A program made the position numbers and the translations under genes. A model generated the notes under the pieces. That model ran no database searches and was not told the DNA's origin. It saw only the letters and a program-made list of their open reading frames with translations. Of a stretch of 12,383 nt of DNA, positions 6,917 through 12,383 are shown piece by piece. The DNA comes from JBEKDJ01 sp050014415. Lineage in GTDB: Bacteria > Desulfobacterota > BSN033 > UBA1163. The first letter of the stretch is position 1. Every line of letters begins with the position of its first letter. The DNA lies in contig JBEKDJ010000130.1 of the NCBI GenBank assembly GCA_050014415.1, forward strand, positions 1 through 12,383, written 5' to 3'.

Positions 6917-8071
6917 TCAGGAATCTTCCATGATCCAAATCGGCGTATCAATGGGTTCTGTTTTTTCCGTCGCATCAAGGGCAATCTTCTCGATCACCCC
7001 AGGATCTACATCGGTGCCCCCGATCCCGGCAATATAGCTGAAAATAAGCGGGTGATCGGGTGAATGAACCAAAGCTGCTCTTAGTTCCTGGCAAAAAATC
7101 CCTCCACTCCCGATAGAGAAGTTCCGATCAATGACCGCAATCTTTTTCTTTCCTGTAAGTGCTTGTTGAATGGGTTCCACTGGAAAGGGTCTGAAGAGGC
7201 GTATTTTTAACAGCCCAACTCTGCGCCCCTCTTGGCGAAGTGCCTTGATCGCAACCCTGGCCGTACTCGTGATTGATCCGGCTGTCACGATCACGATCTC
7301 AGCATCATCCAACAGCACCTGCTCGATAATCCCGTATCCTCTTCCAAACTCCTTTCGATACTCATGATCAACCCGGTCAGCAATTTCTTTCACCGTATTC
7401 ATCGAAGTCTGAGCCATATGCCGATACTTTCGATACAACTCCGGGGGCACTACAGGTACTAAATATCCTGGTTTATCGATATCAAACCGGTGGGGAAGAT
7501 CAAGAGGCGGAAGGAAATGATCCACCTGATCCTGGTCCGGAATATCCACAGGCTCCATGAAATGCGAAACCAAGAAAGCCTCCAAACAGATCATCGCAGG
7601 AAGAAACACTTGCTCTGAAATCTTATAAGCTTGAATCACACTATCCAGGGCCTCCTGACCGCTTTCACAATAAAATTGAATCCACCCTGTGTCTCTCTGG
7701 GAAAGGCTGTCCAACTGGTCAGCCCAAAACCCCCAGGGTGCGGACAGTATTCGATTGACATTGGCCATGACGACCGGAACCCGACATCCAGCAGCAAAAT
7801 GGAGCATCTCGTGCATGAGGGCAAGGCCCTGAGAGGAGGTCGCAGTGAAGGTCCTCACTCCAGTCAAGGAAGCAGCAATGCACGCTGCCATGGCTGAGTG
7901 CTCGGACTCTGTCCGCATCATGATCCCTTTCAGTTCACCCGATGCCTCCCATTCTGAGAGTTTTTCGTAGATCGGTGTTTGGGGCGTAATCGGATAAGCA
8001 GCAATCAATGGGGTCCGACACAGTCGAACAGCACGAGCCACTGCATGGTTGCCAGTGATGAATTCTTTCAT
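6917..8071 (-). CDS. 2-oxoacid:acceptor oxidoreductase, alpha subunit
   Basis: The 384-residue catalytic partner of the beta subunit contains the pyrimidine-binding TPP domain followed by a transketolase C-terminal-like domain. The signature YPITPQTP lies at 26-33. Glu57 in RTESEHSA is placed to activate the TPP aminopyrimidine. TATSSQGLALMHE (77-89) is the usual substrate/cofactor loop. I use the ATG at 8071, not the upstream in-frame ATG at 8137, because it has a GAAGGA Shine-Dalgarno, begins with the family's KEFITGNHAVA opening, and overlaps the end of the preceding gene by an ATGA junction. That overlap ties its translation to the flavin/ferredoxin subunit and indicates that the two belong to one complex. 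Confidence 0.94.
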   Translation of the reverse strand: MKEFITGNHAVARAVRLCRTPLIAAYPITPQTPIYEKLSEWEASGELKGIMMRTESEHSAMAACIAASLTGVRTFTATSSQGLALMHEMLHFAAGCRVPVVMANVNRILSAPWGFWADQLDSLSQRDTGWIQFYCESGQEALDSVIQAYKISEQVFLPAMICLEAFLVSHFMEPVDIPDQDQVDHFLPPLDLPHRFDIDKPGYLVPVVPPELYRKYRHMAQTSMNTVKEIADRVDHEYRKEFGRGYGIIEQVLLDDAEIVIVTAGSITSTARVAIKALRQEGRRVGLLKIRLFRPFPVEPIQQALTGKKKIAVIDRNFSIGSGGIFCQELRAALVHSPDHPLIFSYIAGIGGTDVDPGVIEKIALDATEKTEPIDTPIWIMEDS

Positions 8072-9810
8072 GACAGTTCCTTCATATGGACGACATATCT
8101 CGGACAGGCCTTCGCACAGGTTCCACAGCCTTTGCAATGCTCCAAATCAACCGTTCTTATCCTATGTTGAGGATCGATTGAAACCACCCCTTCAGGGCAG
8201 AAGAAATAACAGTTGTAACAATAATTGCATGTTCCACAGGAAAAGCACCTTGAACTTGAAATCCTGGCCTCGTCAGGAGTTAAACCGAGATTCACCTCTA
8301 AAAACCCTTTCAATGCTTCCTTCCGATTCAGTTTGCTCATTTCCACCCTTTGACTGTGTTCAAAATAGAGCGTGTTGAGCTGCGGATAGGAAATCACATC
8401 GCTTGGCTCTGACCAATTCCCTCCGTTCCTGCCCGAAAGATAGGCTTCCATTGAGAGAACACCTTTATTTCCAAATCTAATCTTGGAGAACACTTCTTCG
8501 TCAGCACCTCCCCTGAGATACAGGTCGATAGAGATAGCGGCCTTCTTCCCTGCGGCGATGGCGGTGACGATGGTTCGAGGCTGATCTATGGCATCTCCAC
8601 CTGCAAAGATCTTCGGATTCACCGTAGCGAGGGAGGAGTTCACATGAATCAGGCCTTTCTCGCTGAGCGTTTGTGGCATCCATGAAAGATCGACCCCTTC
8701 CCCCGCCGCTTCGATGAGCTCATCCGCTTCCAGTGCGAAGGTGGCCCCTTTGATGGGGATGGCTTTGGGCCGATTGCTCTGATCCCGTCCCCTCAGCTTC
8801 ATTCGTTGGAATTTCACTTTGATCCTTCTGCTTTTGAGAAGACTGATCTTCGCAGGCAGGAGCAGGAATTCAAATCGAACACCTTCTTCCTCTGCCTCGC
8901 GGATTTCGTCCTGAATGGCGGGCATCTCTGCTCGGGTTCTGCGATAGACAACGGTCACCCTGGAACCGAGACGCAATGCCGAGCGGGCAACATCCATGGC
9001 CGTATTGCCCCCGCCGATCACAATGATCTCTTTTCCAATTCTAGTTTTATCCCTGGAATTGATTCGATCTAAGAAATCTCCTCCTTTCCAGACCTTTTTC
9101 AGATCCTCGCCTTCGATTCCAAGGGATGAACTCGCCCCAGCCCCGGGAGAGAGAAAAACAGCCTCAAACAGGTCTAATTCCTCAAAAGAGATTTCCTTTC
9201 CCACCCTCACGCCTGTCTTTGCTTCGACGGAGAGTTGAAGTATCCTTTTGATCTCCTTTTTCAAGATGGATTTGGGAAGCCGATATTCAGGAATCCCCCA
9301 GCGCATGACCCCACCTAATTCCTTTCTTGCCTCAAAAAGGGTCACCTGATGACCTAAGAGTCCGAGGAAATAGGCCGCTGAAAGTCCTGACGGACCTGCT
9401 CCTACAACTGCGACTCGTCTGGAATCACCGTTGGACATGGGATGGATGTCGGGATGGAGGTTAGACGTAGCATCAAATACGTATCGTTCCATCGCGCTGA
9501 TGGATACAGTCTCATCGTATCGGCCTCGATGACAGTCCTTTTCGCAAGGGTGAAAACAGACCCTTCCACAAACACCGGGGAAAGGATTCTCTCTTAAGAG
9601 GGCCTCCAAGGCCTCTTTAGATCTTCCCTCGCCCGCCAGATAGAGGAATTTCGGAATAGCGTTTCCAGCAGGGCAAGCCTCTTGACACGGGGCCGTCATG
9701 AATGCCGCTTCAGGCTTTTGAAAACCCCATTTACCTGTCTCAATGACCTCAGAACTCCCGTAAGAGATGGGAATGACTAACTCGGATGAAGAATCATTCC
9801 TAATTTCCAT
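8068..9810 (-). CDS. FAD/NAD(P)H oxidoreductase fused to a C-terminal 2x[4Fe-4S] ferredoxin domain (electron-transfer subunit)
   Basis: Protein of 580 residues. The N-terminus has cysteine clusters PCQEACP (41-47) and CGRVCFHPCEKDC (81-93), as in glutamate synthase small subunit (GltD) and dihydropyrimidine dehydrogenase. It is followed by an FAD Rossmann motif GAGPSG (137-142), an NAD(P) motif GGGNTA (266-271) with VVYRRTRAEMP (287-297), which favours NADPH, and GGDA (404-407). The C-terminus has cysteines 522, 525, 528, 531, 534 and 538, then C-x2-C-x2-C-x3-C-P at 559-570, enough for two [4Fe-4S] clusters with two Cys left over. This tail replaces the separate delta ferredoxin subunit of classical enzymes. 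It probably shuttles electrons between the 2-oxoacid enzyme and NAD(P). The ATG at 9810 has only a weak upstream GAGG, and an in-frame TAG lies five codons before it. It overlaps the alpha gene by four bases. Confidence 0.88.
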   Translation of the reverse strand: MEIRNDSSSELVIPISYGSSEVIETGKWGFQKPEAAFMTAPCQEACPAGNAIPKFLYLAGEGRSKEALEALLRENPFPGVCGRVCFHPCEKDCHRGRYDETVSISAMERYVFDATSNLHPDIHPMSNGDSRRVAVVGAGPSGLSAAYFLGLLGHQVTLFEARKELGGVMRWGIPEYRLPKSILKKEIKRILQLSVEAKTGVRVGKEISFEELDLFEAVFLSPGAGASSSLGIEGEDLKKVWKGGDFLDRINSRDKTRIGKEIIVIGGGNTAMDVARSALRLGSRVTVVYRRTRAEMPAIQDEIREAEEEGVRFEFLLLPAKISLLKSRRIKVKFQRMKLRGRDQSNRPKAIPIKGATFALEADELIEAAGEGVDLSWMPQTLSEKGLIHVNSSLATVNPKIFAGGDAIDQPRTIVTAIAAGKKAAISIDLYLRGGADEEVFSKIRFGNKGVLSMEAYLSGRNGGNWSEPSDVISYPQLNTLYFEHSQRVEMSKLNRKEALKGFLEVNLGLTPDEARISSSRCFSCGTCNYCYNCYFFCPEGVVSIDPQHRIRTVDLEHCKGCGTCAKACPRYVVHMKELS

Positions 9811-9847
9811 GTCCGGTTTGTCCCTCTATCTCACTGCAATTCAGACA

Positions 9848-9874
9848 CTGAACTTCAGACTGTTCCATACAGTC
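9848..9874. promoter_or_regulatory. Pair of adjacent palindromes ahead of the flavin subunit gene
   Basis: GACTGT-TCCAT-ACAGTC (9858-9874) is a perfect 6-bp inverted repeat with a 5-base centre. It overlaps CTGAACTTCAG (9848-9858), a perfect 5-1-5 palindrome. Both lie 38-64 bases before the start codon at 9810. They could be operators or a leader hairpin. No matching promoter hexamers were identified, so function is inferred. Confidence 0.3.
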
Positions 9875-9879
9875 AATTA

Positions 9880-10077
9880 ACCCTTGCAGTGTGCTCAAAT
9901 CCGCTTATCGCGTCTGTGTTCCGTATCCGCTTCCTATATACTGCTTTTTGCCTTTGCTTCCTGCTTGCTACTTCTCCCAATCTCCCTATTACTCCATCTC
10001 CCCATTATCTTTATGTAGTCCCCTGGCCACATCCGCTCTTCGTTCTAATGTCTGATGTCTAAGGTCCGTGTTCAGAA
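9880..10077. repeat. Purine/pyrimidine-biased low-complexity spacer between gamma and flavin subunit genes
   Basis: The plus strand is pyrimidine-rich (CTTCCTGCTTGC, CTCCCAATCTCCC, CCATCTCCCC), and near 10045-10065 a TCTGATGTCTAAGG block has short repeated GTCT units. No frame is open for a meaningful length, apart from a 22-codon frame ending just inside the next gene. The style matches interspersed intergenic repeats, but no second copy is in the window. Together with the palindromes it makes a 267-base gap inside what should be one enzyme operon. Confidence 0.4.
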
Positions 10078-10629
10078 TTACAATTCTATCTCAAAGACCC
10101 TCGCCTGTTCGTAAGCCGCCTTGACAGCTTCAATATTCTGCTCTATTTTTGCAGGCACCATTCCTCTTACTGCTTCGATCAATGTCTCCAGCTTGGCCAG
10201 GTGGGTCAAACGAATATAGGCGCCCAGCATAGCCATATTGAAGGTCCCTCCCAAGCCCACATTTCTGGCAACCGGGCCAGCATCAATCAGACCGATTCTA
10301 AATCTCCTCAGATTCCTAAAAAAATCGATTTCTTTGTTCGAGTTGATCAGAATCAGTCCCTTTGGCTTGAGCTCCTGAAATATCTCTTTTTCATCTGTCA
10401 GAGACAGGTCGAAAATAATCAAATGGTCAGGGTGTTTGATCTGACATTTCAGAAGAATGGGTTCATCATCCACCCGCAAGAACCCAACGACCGGGGCACC
10501 ACGGCGTTCTCCCCCAAAGATTGAAAAGCACTGGGGGTATTTTCCCTCCAAAAAAAGGGTCTTTCCTAAGATTTCCGAGGCGACGACGGCCCCTTGTCCG
10601 CCACGGCCCTTAAATTTCACCTCGATCAT
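10078..10629 (-). CDS. 2-oxoacid:acceptor oxidoreductase, gamma subunit
   Basis: The 183-residue gamma subunit has the usual length and the family signature near the N-terminus: VKFKGRGGQGAV (4-15), with GRGGQG at 8-13, then FGGERRGAPV (38-47). In this enzyme family the gamma domain is believed to take part in CoA binding and assembly. The start at 10629 has only a weak GGGTGA upstream, but it lies three bases after the stop of the small upstream frame (TGA-CGA-ATG), which suggests translational coupling. It comes first among the recognised oxidoreductase genes, giving the order gamma, flavin/ferredoxin, alpha, beta. Confidence 0.92.
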   Translation of the reverse strand: MIEVKFKGRGGQGAVVASEILGKTLFLEGKYPQCFSIFGGERRGAPVVGFLRVDDEPILLKCQIKHPDHLIIFDLSLTDEKEIFQELKPKGLILINSNKEIDFFRNLRRFRIGLIDAGPVARNVGLGGTFNMAMLGAYIRLTHLAKLETLIEAVRGMVPAKIEQNIEAVKAAYEQARVFEIEL

Positions 10630-10632
10630 TCG

Positions 10633-10791
10633 TCACCCGTAAAGGGTCAAGGATTCAGCGGGCCAAATATCTCTCAGCTCTTCACTTGAATCCCAATTAA
10701 TCCTGTATCTCAGTCTTTCAATCGCTTCAAGTATGCCCTGGTAGCCTTGGATCTTCCTGAAGACATTCTCTTGCAGATAAATACTCTGAAT
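10633..10791 (-). CDS. Candidate small protein (52 codons) with non-ATG start, coupled to the gamma gene
   Basis: This frame has no ATG. It opens after a TAA and could begin at ATT (10791), which has an AGGAG Shine-Dalgarno at the ideal distance of seven bases; CTG at 10776 is the alternative. The product would start IQSIYLQENVFRKI, continue with an amphipathic, helix-prone stretch rich in Leu, Ile, Arg and Glu, and end PAESLTLYG. Its TGA is separated from the gamma ATG by only CGA. Residue composition and tight spacing look like a real gene. The competing ATG frame (10803 onward) is 33 codons, Lys/Arg/Ser-rich and stops early. I do not recognise the family. It could be a small subunit or chaperone of the enzyme, a gene whose ATG was lost by mutation or sequencing error, or a gene remnant. 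Confidence 0.5.
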   Translation of the reverse strand: MQSIYLQENVFRKIQGYQGILEAIERLRYRINWDSSEELRDIWPAESLTLYG

Positions 10792-10827
10792 CCTTTATCT
10801 CCTCTCATTCTTTCGCTACAAGGGGAC

Positions 10828-12028
10828 TCACATCATCGACTTCATAATTCGTCTTATATCGTCAGGGGTCATATCTCTTGGATTTCCCTCATAGGATATG
10901 TCATTCAACGCCCATTTCACTGTATGTTCGATATCTCTTTCGGTAAAGTTGAACTGTTTTAACGAAATATCAGTGATCCCGATATCGTTTCTCAACCTTT
11001 CCATCTCTTCCAAGGCTTTGTCTGCAGCCTGAACCTTCGTGAGTCCTCTCGTATCCACTCCCATCGCCTGTGCTATCTCTGCAAATCGATCCGGACAGCC
11101 TATCACATTAAACCTTTCGACAGGCAAGCACATAATGGCATTCGTAAGCCCATGATGAGTGTCTTTGATCACTGAAACCATATGAGCCAAACCATGGACC
11201 ATTCCCATTGAACCTCCCATATTATAGCTCATCGAAGCAATGCTCTGAGCCCAAGCCATATTCTCGATGGCCTTGTCATTTCGGGGATTGGCATAAGCCT
11301 CTCTCAGATTCTCTGAGATCAGCTTAATCGCCCTGAGGCCTGTCGCGTGGGCCACAGGGAAATTCAATCTGTTGATAAATGGTTCCACGGCATGGCACAA
11401 GGCATCGAATCCACTCCAAGCGATCATATGGTTGGGTTGCAAGCGCATCAACAAAGGATCGTCGATTCCCACCGAGGGAGAAACTCCTGGCACAATCAAT
11501 ATCAATTTGTAGACCCAATCACTGTCATTGATAATTGAAAATGAAGTACCACTTGCCCCCGTCCCTGTTGTTGTATTGATGGACACTTGAGGGATATTGA
11601 CCGTCTTGAGGGTCGGGGTCTTGTTGAGGAAGGTAGCAAAGTTCTTCAAATTTGTCTCTGCTCCTTGATTGGTCGCCAATATCCTTACCGCCTTTCCCGC
11701 ATCATGGGCGCTTCCACCTCCAACGCTAACAATCCCATCGCATTTGACCTCGGCATAGACCTTAATACGCCTCTTTCACTTCGTAGTCTTTGGGATTGGA
11801 AGTAATTTTGTCATAGATCGTATAAGAAATTCCGGCGTGTTCCAGCACGCCTTCTACCGCCTCTATGATCCCAGTCCCTTTCAGTCCTGTTGTGATAAGC
11901 AAAGCATTCGTGATGCCATTCGTTTTGCATTCTTCCCCTGCCATCTCATAAGCACCCCACCCTACAATGAGTCTTGAATGTTGATGCACATAAAGTAACG
12001 GAAATTGTCTCACCTGTTTACTGATCAT
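10828..12028 (-). pseudogene. Iron-containing alcohol dehydrogenase, interrupted by a single-base frameshift
   Basis: Group III (Fe-ADH) NAD(P)-dependent alcohol dehydrogenase in two frames. The first 88 codons run from the ATG at 12028, with an excellent AAAGGAGG Shine-Dalgarno, to a TAA at 11764-11762. Removing one T at 11764/11765 restores a continuous protein of about 399 residues, typical of the family (usually about 380-390). The rejoined region reads through VYAEVKCDGIVSVGGGSAHDAGK, which holds the NAD-binding GGGSxxD motif. Metal ligands are present downstream: Asp and His in SGFDALCHAVE, and two His in HGLAHMVSVIKDTHHG. The usual TTxGTGSEVT motif is TTTGTGASGTS here. Everything but the one base looks intact, so a recent mutation or a sequence error is likely. 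It is first in the minus-strand series, after a good promoter. The alcohol or aldehyde substrate is unknown. Confidence 0.88.
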
Positions 12029-12076
12029 AGAAGCCTCCTTTCTATGTTCTTGTCTCCTTTGATTTAGCTAGATTGT

Positions 12077-12091
12077 CCTCTTAGGAAGAGG
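12077..12091 (-). other. Small leader hairpin of the alcohol dehydrogenase transcript
   Basis: CCTCTT-AGG-AAGAGG is a perfect 6-bp stem with a 3-base loop, about 50 bases upstream of the start codon and inside the predicted leader. It could affect message stability or be incidental. Confidence 0.25.
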
Positions 12092-12137
12092 GAATTCTTT
12101 ATGAACTCTTTTTGCAGGTATTTACATTTTTGGGAGC

Positions 12138-12166
12138 AATGTATCCCAGTCCCATGGGCTTGTCAA
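12138..12166 (-). promoter_or_regulatory. Sigma70-like promoter for the alcohol dehydrogenase and following genes
   Basis: On the minus strand TTGACA (12166-12161, full consensus) is followed by a 17-base spacer and TACATT (12143-12138, 4 of 6). Transcription would start near 12131, giving a leader of about 100 bases. An inverted repeat TGGGA-N8-TCCCA (12131-12148) covers the -10 and the start point and could be an operator. Confidence 0.55.
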
Positions 12167-12236
12167 GAAGAGATTCCAGATCTTAACCTATAACATCGAT
12201 AAGGTTTTTCAAAATCCTAATGAAGAGTAGAGTCAG

Positions 12237-12248
12237 GATCAATTGATC
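12237..12248. promoter_or_regulatory. 12-bp palindrome between the divergent promoters
   Basis: GATCAATTGATC is perfectly symmetric. It lies between the minus-strand promoter (12138-12166) and the plus-strand promoter (12284-12313), where a shared regulator would be expected to bind. A second, imperfect inverted repeat AACCT-N12-AGGTT lies at 12185-12206. Operator function is inferred from position. Confidence 0.35.
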
Positions 12249-12283
12249 TTGCCGCTTAAGACCATAATCCGTAATCAAATTTC

Positions 12284-12313
12284 TTGACAAAAAACAAAAA
12301 CACCTCCTAGGAT
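12284..12313 (+). promoter_or_regulatory. Sigma70-like promoter for the outgoing plus-strand gene
   Basis: TTGACA (12284-12289) matches consensus fully and is followed after 18 bases by TAGGAT (12308-12313, 4 of 6). Transcription would begin near 12320, about 58 bases before the start codon at 12378. The leader contains a perfect 7-bp hairpin GGATTGA-GCGGT-TCAATCC (12336-12354). Confidence 0.5.
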
Positions 12314-12373
12314 AGCTACTAATGCAGATTAGATGGGATTGAGCGGTTCAATCCACAATTCACCCAGGAGGTG
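12301..12373 (+). promoter_or_regulatory. Inverted repeat that includes the Shine-Dalgarno of the outgoing gene
   Basis: CACCTCCTAGG (12301-12311) is complementary to CCCAGGAGGTG (12363-12373) at 10 of 11 positions, and the second arm contains the Shine-Dalgarno AGGAGGTG. Between the arms is the perfect 7-bp hairpin at 12336-12354. If a transcript started upstream of 12301, the ribosome site could be masked. If the promoter at 12284-12313 is the only one, the first arm is not transcribed, and the symmetry would matter as DNA instead. Confidence 0.35.
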
Positions 12374-12377
12374 CGAG

Positions 12378-12383
12378 ATGAAT
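12378..12383 (+). CDS. Start of a divergent gene truncated by the window edge
   Basis: An ATG at 12378 follows a strong AGGAGGTG Shine-Dalgarno (12366-12373) with four bases between. Only the codons for Met and Asn are inside the window. With a promoter upstream and a divergent arrangement, it is probably a real gene. A transcriptional regulator of the minus-strand genes is a common layout, but nothing here shows the product. Confidence 0.5.

Noticed and set aside
8072..8137. Upstream in-frame ATG extension of the alpha subunit
   Set aside because: The extra 22 residues are the out-of-frame reading of the ferredoxin-domain end of the previous gene; the ATG at 8071 has the Shine-Dalgarno and the family N-terminus.
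9799..9870. 22-codon frame with a CxxC pair ahead of the flavin subunit
   Set aside because: It is too short, has no clear ribosome site, and overlaps the start of the 580-residue gene; probably chance.
10706..10803. 33-codon ATG frame in the gap upstream of the gamma gene
   Set aside because: It is Lys/Arg/Ser-rich and ends early, and it overlaps the better 52-codon frame that couples to gamma.
1..12383. tRNA, rRNA or insertion sequence genes
   Set aside because: No cloverleaf, conserved rRNA segment or transposase-like frame was recognised on either strand.

Overview
The window reads as accessory catabolic DNA from an anaerobic bacterium. A 2-oxoacid:ferredoxin/NAD(P) oxidoreductase, an iron-containing alcohol dehydrogenase and a TRAP transporter, separated by repeat-rich spacers, would fit a Desulfobacterota (former Deltaproteobacteria) genome. 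That assignment is inference from gene content and style only; no RNA gene or marker gene is present.

Every substantial gene lies on the minus strand, so transcription runs from about 12.1 kb down to 0.48 kb. In that order the genes are: an iron-containing alcohol dehydrogenase broken by one frameshift (12028-10828); an unlisted 52-codon reading frame with a non-ATG start (10791-10633); the gamma subunit of a 2-oxoacid oxidoreductase (10629-10078); a 580-residue flavin/NAD(P)H and iron-sulphur subunit (9810-8068); the alpha subunit (8071-6917); the TPP-binding beta subunit (6739-5852); TRAP small permease DctQ (5662-5129), large permease DctM (5125-3806) and periplasmic binding protein DctP (3589-2585); a universal stress protein with its own promoter (2462-2025); and an MFS exporter of the DHA2 type (1854-478). 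At the right edge a divergent plus-strand gene begins at 12378 and leaves the window after two codons.

Working model (inference): the TRAP system imports a carboxylate. The alcohol dehydrogenase, if intact in the living cell, interconverts an alcohol and a carbonyl. The alpha-beta-gamma enzyme converts a 2-oxoacid and CoA to acyl-CoA and CO2. The fused flavin/ferredoxin subunit passes electrons between ferredoxin-type clusters and NAD(P). The substrate cannot be read from the sequence.

The spacers are unusual. Four of the gaps inside the gene series (3608-3805, 5663-5851, 6740-6916, 9811-10077) hold repeat-like, low-complexity or palindromic DNA. The divergent region at 12029-12377 holds two good sigma70-like promoters, a 12-bp palindrome, and an inverted repeat that includes the Shine-Dalgarno sequence of the outgoing gene. 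The left 477 bases have no convincing gene but contain pairable segments that could form alternative RNA structures.
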